64,000 bases of DNA from Mesobacillus boroniphilus. GTDB lineage: Bacteria; Bacillota; Bacilli; Bacillales; Cytobacillaceae. The stretch's first letter is position 1, and the number at the start of each line of letters is the position of its first letter. The notes under the pieces were generated by a model, which worked only from the letters and a program-made list of their open reading frames with translations, ran no database searches and was not told the origin of the DNA. The position numbers and the translations under genes are program-made. The stretch is taken from NCBI RefSeq assembly GCF_018424685.1, contig NZ_QTKX01000001.1, positions 620,001 to 684,000 of the forward strand, read 5' to 3'. This document shows, piece by piece, positions 7,221 to 17,500 of this stretch.

Positions 7221-9278
7221 TTGATAAACGTGAATGATCATCTAATGCAACCAGTTACAGCAGTTAAAGGAATCGGTAATGAAATGGCGGAGACACTGGC
7301 AGACATGCACATCTGGACTGTTGGTGACCTGCTCGAATATTTCCCATACCGTTATGAAGATTATCGTCTAAAGGATCTGGCAGAAGTGAAGCATGACGAG
7401 AGAGTCACGGTTGAGGGGAAGGTTCACAGTGAACCTTCTGTTGTATATTATGGCCGTAAAAAGAACCGTCTTACAGTCAGACTGCTTGTTGGCCGATACT
7501 TGATCATTGCCACATTCTTTAACCAGCCTTATTTAAAACAAAAAATAACTGTCGGCGAATCTATCACTGTTACTGGCAAATGGGATCAGCATAGACAGAC
7601 GATTACGGCCACTCAAATGTCATTGGGAGAGCATGCGAAGAGCCAGGATTTTGAACCGGTTTATGCGGTTAAAGGAAAAATGACTGTGAAAACAATCAGA
7701 AGGCTGATCAAGCAAGCATTTTCTCAATTTGGCCATCAAATAGAGGAGATTCTCCCATCAGAGCTTCTTAAGAAATATAAGTTGCTGAATCGCAGAGAAG
7801 CTTTGAAAATCATGCATCTTCCGGCAGGCTCAGATGAGATGAAGCAGGCGAGAAGGAGATTTGTTTATGAGGAGTTTCTCTTATTCCAACTGAAAATGCA
7901 GTCATTGAGGAAGATGGAACGTGAACAGAGCCCGGGAATTGCCATTGCATATAAATTGGATAAACTAAAGGCGTTCATCACCGGGCTGCCGTTTCCGTTA
8001 ACAGGGGCACAAAAGCGAGTGGTAAATGAAATCCTTGGTGATATGAAGTCGCCTTACCGAATGAATCGTCTTCTCCAAGGGGATGTGGGATCAGGTAAAA
8101 CAGTAGTTGCGGCGATAGCGCTTTATGCTGCAAAGACCGCTGGGTACCAAGGCGCACTAATGGTACCGACCGAAATTCTGGCAGAACAGCACTCGCAGTC
8201 ATTGACACAATTGCTTGAGCCATTTGGTATTACAGTTGCTCTCCTAACAAGCTCTGTTAAAGGCAAGCGAAGAAAAGGCATGCTTGAACAGTTAAAACAT
8301 GGTGAAATTGACGTATTGATTGGAACGCATGCTTTGATCCAAGATGAAGTGGATTTTAACAATCTGGGACTCGTTATCACGGATGAACAGCATCGTTTTG
8401 GAGTTGAGCAAAGACGAGTGCTTAGGGAAAAAGGGGAAAACCCAGATGTCTTGTTCATGACCGCGACTCCAATACCAAGAACTCTAGCAATCACGGTATT
8501 CGGTGAAATGGATGTCTCTGTGATCGACGAAATGCCAGCTGGCCGTAAAACGATCGAAACTTATTGGGCCAAACATGAAATGCTTGAGCGAGTGCTTGCA
8601 TTTATGGAAAAAGAGCTCGCAAAAGGAAGACAGGCCTATGTGATATGTCCCCTTATTGAGGAGTCAGATAAGCTGGACGTCCAGAATGCAATCGATGTGC
8701 ATAGTACATTAAGTTTCTATTTTAAAGGCCGTTACAATGTCGGGCTTATGCACGGACGCCTTCATTCCGATGAGAAAGACCAGGTCATGAAAGCTTTTAG
8801 TGAAAATGAAGTGCAAGTCCTTGTTTCGACTACAGTTGTCGAGGTAGGAGTAAATGTCCCAAATGCGACGGTAATGCTTATTTATGATGCGGAGAGATTT
8901 GGTCTCGCCCAACTACACCAATTAAGAGGCAGGGTCGGTCGTGGCAGTGACCAATCGTACTGTATATTACTTGCAGACCCTAAAAGCGAAGTAGGGAAAG
9001 AACGAATGAAAATAATGTCCGAAACGAATGATGGGTTTGTTCTTAGTGAAAAGGATTTAGAGCTGCGCGGTCCAGGAGACTTCTTTGGGAAAAAGCAAAG
9101 CGGCCTGCCTGAATTCAAGGTGGCAGATATGGTCCATGACTACCGTGCGTTAGAAACAGCAAGGAATGATGCGACCTTGCTGGTCCAATCAGAAGCTTTC
9201 TGGCAAGGTGAAAAATATAGATTATTGCGCGAGTACCTACAGGAAACGGGTGCTCTTGCCAATGAAAAACTGGATTGA
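7221..9278 (+). CDS. recG: ATP-dependent DNA helicase RecG
   Basis: RecG reverses stalled replication forks and branch-migrates Holliday junctions. The 685-residue protein has the N-terminal wedge/OB domain (about 1-250), Walker A GDVGSGKT at 287-294, the DEQH box at 388-391, ATPIPRT, and the C-terminal helicase motifs ending in QLRGRVGRG. Three in-frame starts are possible: TTG 7221, GTG 7230 and ATG 7245; none has a close Shine-Dalgarno. TTG 7221 gives the usual family length, but ATG 7245 (MQPVTAVKGIG) also fits. The strong AAAGGAGGGG sits about 55 nt upstream, beyond a hairpin. Confidence 0.95.
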   Translation: MINVNDHLMQPVTAVKGIGNEMAETLADMHIWTVGDLLEYFPYRYEDYRLKDLAEVKHDERVTVEGKVHSEPSVVYYGRKKNRLTVRLLVGRYLIIATFFNQPYLKQKITVGESITVTGKWDQHRQTITATQMSLGEHAKSQDFEPVYAVKGKMTVKTIRRLIKQAFSQFGHQIEEILPSELLKKYKLLNRREALKIMHLPAGSDEMKQARRRFVYEEFLLFQLKMQSLRKMEREQSPGIAIAYKLDKLKAFITGLPFPLTGAQKRVVNEILGDMKSPYRMNRLLQGDVGSGKTVVAAIALYAAKTAGYQGALMVPTEILAEQHSQSLTQLLEPFGITVALLTSSVKGKRRKGMLEQLKHGEIDVLIGTHALIQDEVDFNNLGLVITDEQHRFGVEQRRVLREKGENPDVLFMTATPIPRTLAITVFGEMDVSVIDEMPAGRKTIETYWAKHEMLERVLAFMEKELAKGRQAYVICPLIEESDKLDVQNAIDVHSTLSFYFKGRYNVGLMHGRLHSDEKDQVMKAFSENEVQVLVSTTVVEVGVNVPNATVMLIYDAERFGLAQLHQLRGRVGRGSDQSYCILLADPKSEVGKERMKIMSETNDGFVLSEKDLELRGPGDFFGKKQSGLPEFKVADMVHDYRALETARNDATLLVQSEAFWQGEKYRLLREYLQETGALANEKLD

Positions 9279-9325
9279 TCTTACTGAATCTAATTACTAT
9301 TACAAGATTCATAGAATGGACGGGA

Positions 9326-9359
9326 GCAGATTCAGTTGTGAGTCTGCTTTCGTTTTTTT
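9326..9359 (+). terminator. Rho-independent terminator after recG
   Basis: GCAGATTCA (9326-9334) pairs with TGAGTCTGC (9339-9347), loop GTTG, and is followed by TTTCGTTTTTTT. Confidence 0.8.
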
Positions 9360-9410
9360 AGGGAATAAGAAAGTAATAACTATTTGCATTAAGGTTAGTG
9401 TCTTGCTCCC

Positions 9411-9447
9411 TCGCTAGTCGGGGCTGACCAAGGCGCTTGGCTTTTCT
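9411..9447 (+). repeat. Right-end fragment of the dispersed palindromic repeat
   Basis: The bases GTCGGGGCTGACCAAGGCGC and the following TTG-GCTTTTCT match the right end of the full repeat at 14468-14504 almost exactly; the rest of the element is missing. The fragment ends 11 nt before the fapR promoter -35. Confidence 0.8.
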
Positions 9448-9457
9448 ATTTTTATTC

Positions 9458-9486
9458 TTGCAATCTTTTTTTATTATATATATACT
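9458..9486 (+). promoter_or_regulatory. Sigma-A promoter of the fapR lipid operon
   Basis: TTGCAA (9458-9463) and TATACT (9481-9486) are separated by exactly 17 nt. Transcription would start at about 9493, inside the FapR operator. Confidence 0.75.
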
Positions 9487-9489
9487 ACT

Positions 9490-9508
9490 ATTAGTACCTA
9501 GTCTTAAT
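9490..9508 (+). promoter_or_regulatory. FapR operator
   Basis: ATTAGTACCTAGTCTTAAT matches the inverted-repeat operator known for the FapR regulon. It overlaps the predicted transcription start of fapR, which fits autorepression relieved by malonyl-CoA. Confidence 0.88.
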
Positions 9509-9529
9509 AGCTCGGGCGGTGTTAAGTTA

Positions 9530-10099
9530 ATGAAACGCAACAAAAGAGAACGGCAGTCGATGTTGACTGAGACGATAAAAGAAAACCCTTTTATAACGGA
9601 TGAGGAACTGGCTGATAAATTTGCCGTCAGCATCCAGACAATAAGGTTGGACAGATTGGAATTATCAATTCCCGAACTTAGGGAAAGAATTAAGAACGTG
9701 GCGGAAAAGCGTTTTGAGGATGAAGTCCGTTCATTGCCGCTTGAAGAAGTAATTGGAGAAATCATCGATATCGAACTTGACCAAAGTGCTATATCAATAC
9801 TTGATATAAAAAGAGAACATGTATTTAAACGAAATAAAATCGCCAGGGGGCACCATTTATTCGCGCAGGCGAATTCATTGGCGGTTGCAGTCATAAATGA
9901 TGAACTGGCATTGACAGCTAAAGCGAATATCCAATTCACAAGATCGGTAAAAGAAGGTGAACGGGTTATCGCCAAAGCGAGAGTCAAAAAGATCGATAAT
10001 AACAATGGGCGGACGCATGTAGAAGTAATGAGTTATGTGAACAATGAGCTTGTTTTTAAAGGCGAATTTGAAATGTACCGTTCAAAAAATGAAAAGTAA
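9530..10099 (+). CDS. fapR: Fatty acid/phospholipid biosynthesis repressor FapR
   Basis: FapR represses fatty acid and phospholipid genes and is released from DNA by malonyl-CoA or malonyl-ACP. The 189-aa protein has an N-terminal HTH (about residues 1-60, with [19 protein letters not shown]) and a C-terminal hotdog effector domain containing [17 protein letters not shown]. An upstream extension to 9437 is open in frame but reads through the promoter and operator, so ATG 9530 (MKRNKRERQ), after a GGGCGGTG Shine-Dalgarno, is chosen. It leads the operon fapR-plsX-fabD-fabG and is autoregulated by the operator just upstream. Confidence 0.97.
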   Translation: MKRNKRERQSMLTETIKENPFITDEELADKFAVSIQTIRLDRLELSIPELRERIKNVAEKRFEDEVRSLPLEEVIGEIIDIELDQSAISILDIKREHVFKRNKIARGHHLFAQANSLAVAVINDELALTAKANIQFTRSVKEGERVIAKARVKKIDNNNGRTHVEVMSYVNNELVFKGEFEMYRSKNEK

Positions 10100-10112
10100 G
10101 GGATGAATAGCG

Positions 10113-11111
10113 ATGAGGCTGGCAGTAGATGCGATGGGCGGAGACAATGCACCAAAAGAAATCGTCCTCGGAGCAATGAAAGCAATCGAAAAATATAATG
10201 ACATACATATCGTTCTTGTCGGCAACGAGAGTAAAATCAGGGAGTACCTGACGAATGAAGAAAGGATTGAGATCATTCATACAGAAGAAGTGATCCTCGG
10301 GACGGACGAACCTGTCAGAGCAGTCCGCCGTAAGAAAACAGCATCAATGGTTCTTGCAGCACAACTAGTTGCAGACGGAAAAGCGGATGGCTGCATTTCT
10401 GCCGGCAATACAGGAGCGTTGATGGCTGCAGGATTGTTCGTGGTTGGAAGAATAGAAGGGATTGAAAGGCCAGCCCTTGCACCGACTCTCCCAACAATTG
10501 GAGGAGAAGGCTTCCTGCTGCTGGATGTCGGAGCTAATGCTGATGCCAAGCCTGAACATCTCGTCCAATATGCAATCATGGGCTCGATATACAGCGAAAA
10601 AGCTAGAGGAATCACAAGTCCACGGGTTGGCTTATTGAACATTGGGACTGAAGAGAAGAAGGGCAATGAGCTTGTAAGGAACACCTATGAATTATTGAAG
10701 GATGCAGACATCAACTTCGTTGGCAATGTTGAATCAAGGGACTTGCTTGATGGAGTTGCGGACGTCATAGTGGCAGATGGCTTTACCGGGAATATGGTTC
10801 TGAAGACAATCGAAGGAACAGCGATGTCGGTGTTTAAAATGCTTAAAACAGCTTTGACTTCCAGCTTTAAAAGCAAGATGGCTGCTGCTGTTCTAAAGCC
10901 CGACCTGGCTGTGCTCAAAAATAAGATGGATTACACAGAATATGGCGGTGCGGGTTTATTCGGACTAAAAGCTCCAGTAATCAAAGCTCATGGATCGTCT
11001 GATGCGAATGCTGTTTTTAATTCGATCCGACAGGCGAGGGAAATGGTTGAGAAAGACGTTTCCGGTACAATTAAAACTGCCGTAGAAAAAAGAGACAGTG
11101 TAACACAATAG
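10113..11111 (+). CDS. plsX: Phosphate acyltransferase PlsX
   Basis: PlsX converts acyl-ACP and phosphate to acyl-phosphate, the donor used by PlsY in the first step of phospholipid synthesis, acting at the membrane surface. The 332-aa protein begins [18 protein letters not shown] and includes the [12 protein letters not shown] and [17 protein letters not shown] signatures. It starts 13 nt after fapR and precedes fabD by 45 nt. FapR control of this operon couples it to malonyl-CoA supply. Confidence 0.97.
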   Translation: MRLAVDAMGGDNAPKEIVLGAMKAIEKYNDIHIVLVGNESKIREYLTNEERIEIIHTEEVILGTDEPVRAVRRKKTASMVLAAQLVADGKADGCISAGNTGALMAAGLFVVGRIEGIERPALAPTLPTIGGEGFLLLDVGANADAKPEHLVQYAIMGSIYSEKARGITSPRVGLLNIGTEEKKGNELVRNTYELLKDADINFVGNVESRDLLDGVADVIVADGFTGNMVLKTIEGTAMSVFKMLKTALTSSFKSKMAAAVLKPDLAVLKNKMDYTEYGGAGLFGLKAPVIKAHGSSDANAVFNSIRQAREMVEKDVSGTIKTAVEKRDSVTQ

Positions 11112-11156
11112 AAGATATAAATGAACATAAAATAACAAGTTAAAGGAGAATCTTTC

Positions 11157-12104
11157 ATGGGGAAAATCGCGTTTTTGTTTCCAGGACAGGGGTCACAGAC
11201 AGTTGGGATGGGGCAGGCACTTGCGGATTCAGAGCAATCAGTCTCAGAAACTTTCAAAAAAGCGGACGAGGTCCTGGGTGAAAGCTTAAGCTCCCTGATT
11301 TTTGAGGGACCTCAAGAAAAGCTGACGCTCACGACAAATGCTCAGCCTGCTCTTTTGACAACAAGTGTCGCGATCTTGAATTATTTCAGCCAGTTTGGGA
11401 TCAGGCCGGATTTTACAGCAGGCCATAGTCTTGGTGAATATTCTGCACTGGTTGCTTCGGGGGCTATCTCGTTTGAAGACGCTGTGTATGCCGTACGAAA
11501 ACGTGGTGAATTCATGGAAGAAGCTGTACCGAATGGAGAAGGAACAATGGCGGCTGTACTAGGCATGGATCGCCAAAAGCTCTTGGATGTAACTGAAACT
11601 GTATCAGCTGGCGGAAAACCGGTTCAGCTCGCTAACTTGAATTGTCCTGGACAAATCGTGATTTCTGGTTCAAAAGGTGGAGTGGAAGAAGCTTCTGTAA
11701 AAGCAAAGGAAGCTGGGGCCAAACGGGTTATCCCGCTGGATGTCAGCGGTCCGTTCCATTCATCACTGATGAAGCCAGCAGCTGAAAGATTTGAAGCTAT
11801 ACTGGACAAAATTGAAATAAAGGATGGTGCTGTCCCGGTGATTGGAAATGTAACTGCTGAACCGATGACAGAAGCCTCCGAATTCAAAAAAAGACTAGTG
11901 GAGCAGCTCTATTCTCCAGTGTTGTGGGAGGATTCGGTTTCAAAAATGTTGGAACTCGGCGTTGATACATTTATAGAAATCGGCCCGGGTAAAGTTTTGT
12001 CAGGACTGGTTAAGAAAGTTGACCGCTCTGCAAAAACATTTGCAATATTTGATGCGGAAACTTGTGCAGCAGCTGTTGCTGCTCTGAAGGAGGAAAAGGA
12101 ATGA
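11157..12104 (+). CDS. fabD: Malonyl-CoA:ACP transacylase FabD
   Basis: FabD moves the malonyl group from CoA to acyl carrier protein to supply fatty acid elongation. The 315-aa sequence begins with [12 protein letters not shown], carries the nucleophile in GHSLGEY (Ser91) and the catalytic His201 in [10 protein letters not shown], plus [12 protein letters not shown] near the end. AAAGGAGAATC provides the Shine-Dalgarno. Its stop overlaps the fabG start in ATGA. Confidence 0.98.
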   Translation: MGKIAFLFPGQGSQTVGMGQALADSEQSVSETFKKADEVLGESLSSLIFEGPQEKLTLTTNAQPALLTTSVAILNYFSQFGIRPDFTAGHSLGEYSALVASGAISFEDAVYAVRKRGEFMEEAVPNGEGTMAAVLGMDRQKLLDVTETVSAGGKPVQLANLNCPGQIVISGSKGGVEEASVKAKEAGAKRVIPLDVSGPFHSSLMKPAAERFEAILDKIEIKDGAVPVIGNVTAEPMTEASEFKKRLVEQLYSPVLWEDSVSKMLELGVDTFIEIGPGKVLSGLVKKVDRSAKTFAIFDAETCAAAVAALKEEKE

Positions 12105-12844
12105 AACTAGAAGGTAAGGTTGCACTGGTAACTGGTGCCTCACGTGGGATTGGACGCGAAATCGCTTTTGAACTTGCCAGGGAGGGCGCGTCAGTGGCTG
12201 TTAATTATGCAGGCAGCGAAGCCAAAGCGCTTGAAGTAGTAGATGAGATCAAAGCGATGGGCCGGGATGCCTTTGCAATCCAGGCAGATGTCTCCAACTC
12301 TGACTCAGTCAATGATATGGTCAAAGGAACGATTGAACGTTTCGGTAAGCTTGACATACTTGTTAACAATGCGGGGATAACAAAAGACAACCTATTGATG
12401 AGGATGAAAGAGTCTGAATGGGATGATGTCATCAATATCAATCTAAAAGGTGTCTTCCTGTGTACGAAAGCTGTTACAAGACAAATGATGAAGCAGAGAA
12501 GCGGCAGAATCATCAATATCTCTTCAATTGTAGGCGTCAGTGGGAATCCCGGACAGGCAAACTATGTTGCTGCAAAATCCGGAGTGATCGGGCTTACAAA
12601 AACATCCGCAAAGGAACTATCGTCAAGAGGCATTACCGTGAACGCAGTGGCTCCAGGCTTTATTACGACAGACATGACCGATAAGTTAAACGAGGAAGTA
12701 AAAACGGAAATGCTGAAGCAAATACCGTTAGCCCGTTTCGGAGAGCCAAAGGATATTGCAAGAACCGTCGTCTTCTTATCCTCCGAAGACAGTGCATATA
12801 TGACTGGCCAAACCCTGCACGTTGATGGCGGCATGGTGATGTAG
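12101..12844 (+). CDS. fabG: 3-oxoacyl-[ACP] reductase FabG
   Basis: FabG is the NADPH-dependent reductase of the first reductive step in the elongation cycle. The 247-aa short-chain dehydrogenase shows TGASRGIG at 11-18, the NNAG motif, catalytic Ser142, and YVAAK (Tyr155, Lys159). Start ATG 12101 ([12 protein letters not shown]) is chosen over an upstream in-frame ATG at 12062 because GGAGGAAAAGG lies just before it and the extension would lie wholly within fabD. It overlaps fabD by 4 nt, suggesting translational coupling. Confidence 0.97.
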   Translation: MKLEGKVALVTGASRGIGREIAFELAREGASVAVNYAGSEAKALEVVDEIKAMGRDAFAIQADVSNSDSVNDMVKGTIERFGKLDILVNNAGITKDNLLMRMKESEWDDVININLKGVFLCTKAVTRQMMKQRSGRIINISSIVGVSGNPGQANYVAAKSGVIGLTKTSAKELSSRGITVNAVAPGFITTDMTDKLNEEVKTEMLKQIPLARFGEPKDIARTVVFLSSEDSAYMTGQTLHVDGGMVM

Positions 12845-12921
12845 TAAGATTCAATGATATATCCGAAACTCTGTTGATCGGAATTAAAGAATTTTTCCTG
12901 GTTAAAAAATTATCCCAGCCA

Positions 12922-12950
12922 TTTATTAATTAAATAAAATCAACTATAAT
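12922..12950 (+). promoter_or_regulatory. Possible sigma-A promoter of acpP
   Basis: A perfect TATAAT (12945-12950) lies 17 nt after a weak TTTATT (12922-12927). acpP is expressed at high level and is set apart from fabG by 129 nt, so an own promoter is plausible. Confidence 0.45.
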
Positions 12951-12973
12951 GGCTTGAGGGGAGGTGAACAAGC

Positions 12974-13207
12974 ATGGCAGACGTTTTAGAACGCGTAACA
13001 AAAATTATTGTTGACCGTTTGGGAGTAGATGAATCTCAAGTAACTTTAGAAGCATCTTTTAAAGATGATCTTGGTGCTGATTCCCTTGATGTTGTTGAAT
13101 TGGTTATGGAACTAGAAGACGAGTTCGATATGGAAATTTCTGATGATGACGCTGAAAAAATCGGTACAGTTGGTGACGCTGTTAACTACATAAATAGCCA
13201 AAAGTAA
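12974..13207 (+). CDS. acpP: Acyl carrier protein
   Basis: ACP carries growing acyl chains on a 4'-phosphopantetheine arm. The 77-residue acidic protein contains DSLD at 36-39, with Ser37 as the attachment site, and the usual four-helix pattern ([20 protein letters not shown] region). GGGGAGGTG is a strong Shine-Dalgarno. It follows fabG and is closed by a terminator, the usual Bacillus arrangement before rnc. Confidence 0.99.
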   Translation: MADVLERVTKIIVDRLGVDESQVTLEASFKDDLGADSLDVVELVMELEDEFDMEISDDDAEKIGTVGDAVNYINSQK

Positions 13208-13519
13208 TTGTTCGATTTACTAAGAAGCTCCGTTTTTATAAACGGGGCTTTCTTCTGTAAAGAAAAGCTATTGTTCTTTCTTTTAGTCAGTGTAAAAACA
13301 GGTGGTTGATTTGCGTTCCAGGCGCTTTGCGATCTAATAATCTTTAACAAAGCCTTATTTAATATGTAATCTGCTGGAATTAAACCAAGTTTTTTTGCTT
13401 TATATACGTTATTTTTTGTAAACTGTTAGTAGTTTGTATTGTTTTGCGAATGGTACGATCGTTGAAATCTGCAATTCATGCAATCACAGCTTTAAATTAT
13501 AAGCAAGGTGGAATAAATC
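13208..13519 (+). other. acpP-rnc gap
   Basis: Apart from the acpP terminator, this 312-nt AT-rich stretch shows no gene. A TTGTAA (13416-13421) with a TATTGT (13437-13442) 15 nt on could be an rnc promoter but is weak. Confidence 0.6.
13227..13254 (+). terminator. Rho-independent terminator after acpP
   Basis: GCTCCGTTT (13227-13235) pairs with AAACGGGGC (13240-13248), with a TTAT loop, then TTTCTTC. Confidence 0.8.
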
Positions 13520-14287
13520 ATGCGCAACAATGGAAGAGAAAGAGAAAAAAAGAATATCCGCGCTAAGGAGCAGAAATTCAAAGAATTCCAGGACAATATT
13601 GGTATTCATTTTGATAGTGATAAGCTTTTAAAACAGGCTTTTACACATTCATCCTATGTGAATGAGCATCGCAGGAAGCCCCATGAAGATAATGAGAGGC
13701 TTGAGTTTCTTGGTGACGCTGTTTTGGAACTGACTGTATCCCAATTCTTGTATAAAAAGTATCCGATGATGAGCGAGGGAGAGCTTACAAAGCTGCGCGC
13801 AGCTGTAGTTTGCGAGCCATCGCTGGTATCTTTTGCAAATGAACTTTCCTTTGGTGAACTCGTTTTGCTTGGCAAGGGAGAAGAAATGACAGGCGGAAGG
13901 ACAAGGCCTGCTCTTTTGGCAGATGTATTCGAGGCTTTCATTGGTGCCTTATACTTGGATAAAGGGATTGAAACAGTCACTACATTCCTAGAAGAAATTG
14001 TGTTCCCAAAAATCAATGCCGGTGCTTTTTCTCATGTGATGGATTTTAAGAGCCAGCTTCAGGAACTCGTACAGCGTGATGGTGCAGGTACGCTCGAATA
14101 CCGGATTATGAAGGAAATTGGTCCTGCGCACAGCCGGGAATTTGAATCCCGTGTCTACTTAAATGGACAAGAATTAGGAACTGGCACGGGTCGCTCCAAG
14201 AAGGAAGCTGAGCAGCACGCCGCCCAGATGGCACTTGAAAAATTGAAGTCCCATATGGAAGCGAACCTTGAAACGGACGATAAATAG
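13520..14287 (+). CDS. rnc: Ribonuclease III
   Basis: RNase III cleaves double-stranded RNA, processing rRNA and the scRNA of SRP. The 255-aa protein has the endonuclease domain (about 20-165) with [10 protein letters not shown] at 59-68 (E62, D66) and D135/E138 completing the metal site, then a dsRNA-binding domain (about 175-245). CAAGGTGG precedes the ATG. rnc-smc-ftsY order is conserved, but here a full dispersed repeat sits between rnc and smc. Confidence 0.97.
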   Translation: MRNNGREREKKNIRAKEQKFKEFQDNIGIHFDSDKLLKQAFTHSSYVNEHRRKPHEDNERLEFLGDAVLELTVSQFLYKKYPMMSEGELTKLRAAVVCEPSLVSFANELSFGELVLLGKGEEMTGGRTRPALLADVFEAFIGALYLDKGIETVTTFLEEIVFPKINAGAFSHVMDFKSQLQELVQRDGAGTLEYRIMKEIGPAHSREFESRVYLNGQELGTGTGRSKKEAEQHAAQMALEKLKSHMEANLETDDK

Positions 14288-14328
14288 TACTGTTTTTGCA
14301 AACGAAGATACATCTAAATATCAGAACT

Positions 14329-14504
14329 GTCTAGCTCCAGCGCCTAGACCCTCGAGTCGCTTCGGGTCCGCCCAATGAAGTCAAAGAACGACTTCACGGG
14401 TCGGCCCTCTGAGGCACAGGACGTGCAGCCCCGCCAGCCACACGAAGTGGCATTTTAGGCGGGCGGCGCTTGTCGGGGCTGACCAAGGCGCTTGCGCTTT
14501 TCTT
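14329..14504 (+). repeat. Full copy of a modular dispersed palindromic repeat (176 bp)
   Basis: The element starts TGTCTAGCTCCAGCGCCTAG and ends GGCGCTTGCGCTTTTCTT. Outer arms AGCGCCT (14339-14345) and AGGCGCT (14486-14492) are inverted. Inside are a first hairpin, TGAAGTC-AAAGAAC-GACTTCA, and a second module in which CCCGCC (14430-14435) pairs with GGCGGG (14458-14463) and GCCAC (14437-14441) with GTGGC (14447-14451). It contains no ORF. Related copies lie at 34646-35155, 9411-9447 and 3094-3147. I cannot name a published family for it. Confidence 0.88.
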
Positions 14505-14544
14505 GTCATCTTAGAAATAGTTTAACTGGAAAGGGAGAGCCATA

Positions 14545-17500
14545 TTGTTTTTAAAACGATTAGATGTGGTCGGCTTTAAATCGTTTGCCGAGAGGATTTC
14601 AGTAGAATTCGTTCCGGGTGTGACCGCTGTCGTAGGTCCCAATGGAAGCGGGAAAAGTAATATTACTGATTCTATCCGCTGGGTTCTAGGGGAACAATCA
14701 GCCAAGTCGCTCCGTGGCTCGAAAATGGAAGATATCATTTTTGCCGGAAGTGATTCGCGGAAGCCGCTGAATTTTGCAGAAGTTACATTAACTCTTGATA
14801 ACGAAGATCAATCATTGCCGCTTGATTACAATGAAGTGAGCGTGACCAGACGTGTCTACCGTTCAGGTGACAGTGAATATTTGATTAACAAACAGAATTG
14901 CAGACTTAAGGATATTGTCGATTTATTCATGGACTCCGGACTCGGACGTGAAGCTTTCTCCATTATCAGCCAGGGCAGGGTTGAGGAAATCCTCAACAGC
15001 AAGCCTGAGGATCGCAGGACGATATTTGAAGAAGCTGCAGGTGTCCTTAAGTATAAATCACGTAAGAAGAAAGCAGAGAACAAGCTTTTTGAAACGCAGG
15101 AGAACTTGAATCGTGTAACGGACATCATTCATGAGTTAGAAGGTCAGGTAGAGCCGCTGAAGATCCAGGCTTCGATTGCAAAGGATTATCTACAGCAAAA
15201 GGAAGAGCTTGAACAGATTGAAGTAGCACTGACTGCTTATGAAATTGAAGACCTGCATGGCAGATGGGAACAGCTGTCCAAGCAGCTTGAACAGCATAAA
15301 GAAGATGAAATCAAGCAGTCTGCTGTCCTTCAGAAAAAAGAAGCAGAAATTGAAAAAATGAGGGACCAGCTTGCTGCTCTGGATGAATCGGTCAGCGACC
15401 TGCAGAACGTGCTTTTGCATGCCAGTGAGGAGCTTGAAAAGCTGGAAGGAAGAAGAGAGGTTCTCAAGGAACGAAAGAAGAACGCTTCGCAAAATAAAGG
15501 ACAGCTTGAAAAGAATATAGAGGAATTGTCATCTTCTATTGCCATGCTGGATAACCAGAAGGCTGAGTACGAAGAATCTGTTTCAGTATTAGCAGCAGAA
15601 GCTTCAGCTCTCCAGAAAGTGCTTCAGCAGAAACAAGAACAGTTAAAGCTATACAGCGAAGATGTCGAGCATAGGATTGATTCAATCAAGAGCGACTACA
15701 TTGAAGTACTGAACGAACAGGCCGGCGCCAAAAATGAGAAAATCTATATTGAGCAGCAGCTGCAGCAGCAAGCCGCCAAAGGGTCCAGGCTGGACAATGA
15801 CAATGATCGTTTTGTCTCGATTCGTGATGAAATCAATGAGAGAAAAGCGGAAATCGAGAAAAAGGTCGCCTCTTCGCAGCAGGAACTGGAAGATCAGGCA
15901 AGAATCTATTTTGAAGAACAAAAGAGGTTTGAATCTTTAAGGAATAATTACGAGAAGCAAGAGAAAACACTTTATCAGGCTTATCAGTACCTGCAGCAAG
16001 CTAAGTCAAAGAAGGAAATGCTTGAAGAAATGGAAGAGGATTATTCGGGCTTTTTCCAGGGCGTAAAAGAAGTGCTGAAAGCCAGGGACACCCTCCTTCA
16101 AGGAATTGAGGGAGCGATTGCTGAACTAATCAATGTTCCTAAACAATATGAAATGGCGATTGAAACAGCTCTTGGAGGCGCAATGCAGCATATTGTTGTC
16201 CAAAATGAGGAGAATGCTAGAGCAGCAATCCAGTTTTTGAAGCAAAAGTCTTACGGCAGGGCAACATTCTTGCCCCTCAGCATCATTAAAGGGAAATATC
16301 TCGCTTCCTCACAGCTCGCGCTTCTTTCGGGGAACAGTGCGTATATCGGCACTGCTGCTGATTTGATTCAATTCGATCAAAAGTATGCTGAAGTCGTAAA
16401 AAGCTTGCTTGGCAATGTTGTGATTGCCAGGGATTTAAAGGGTGCCAATGAAATTGCCAAAATGCTGCAATACCGCAGCAGGATCGTCACACTTGATGGT
16501 GATGTGGTCAACCCTGGTGGGTCGATGACTGGAGGAGCCGTAAAACAAAAATCGAGTTCATTGCTCAGCCGTAAGGGCGAATTAGAGGATTTAACAAATA
16601 AGCTTACTGATATGGAAGAAAAGACAAGCCTTCTTGAATCGAAAGTGAAATCATTGAAGGCCGAAACACAAGCGAGTGAAGCAAGGATGGAAGAGCTTCG
16701 AAAAACAGGAGAAGAGCTTCGTTTTGAGCAGCAGAGCCTGAAGGGTGACCTTAGGGAGGTTGAGCTGGAGCAGAAAAATATCAATGAACGCTTGTCTGTA
16801 TACGATTCTGAAAAGACCCAGCTCGACTCAGACAAGGAAAAGCTTGAATCCAGATTGGTTGAACTCGACGGCTTATTGGCTAAATACCGGCAGGATCTCG
16901 TTCAATTTGATAAAGAAATAGAACGCTTGACGGAGCTAAAGAACTCAAATTCTACTTCTAAGGATGCGCTTATTTCTGAGATCAGTGATTTGAAAATCAG
17001 CCTGGCGTCCAAAAAAGAACAGCTTTCCCATGTGAAGGAAAAGCTGGATTCAGCTGTTTTACAAGCAGAGGAGCAATCCAAGAAATTGGATATCCTGAAA
17101 GAAGATTTATCTCTTCTTTCCTCTGAAATGACCGATAGTTCCTCCGGGGAAACGCACCTGGAGGAAGCTGCAAAAAGAAAGCTGCAGGACAAAAATGAAA
17201 CACTTAAGCTGATTTCTTCAAGGAGGCATGAACGCCTTGAACTTCAGAATAAACTTGAAGACCACGAGTTAGAATCGAAGGAATTAAGGAGACTGCTTAA
17301 GGGCATCAATGAAGTGCTGAAGGATGAAGAAGTAAAGTTGAACAGGCTTGATGTTGAATTGGACAATAAGCTTGCCCATCTTCGCGAGGAATACCTGCTC
17401 TCATATGAAGCTGCTAAGGAGCAGTATCCATTGACAATCCCTGCTGATGAGGCGAGAAGAAGAGTAAAACTTATCAAAATGGCGATTGAGGAACTGGGAA

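Noticed and set aside
9437..9529. N-terminal extension of FapR from 9437
   Set aside because: The frame would run through the promoter and operator; family N-terminus begins at ATG 9530.
16377..16835. Minus-strand ORF of 152 aa inside smc
   Set aside because: Ser/Phe-rich shadow of a coiled-coil region rich in Glu/Lys; no start signals.
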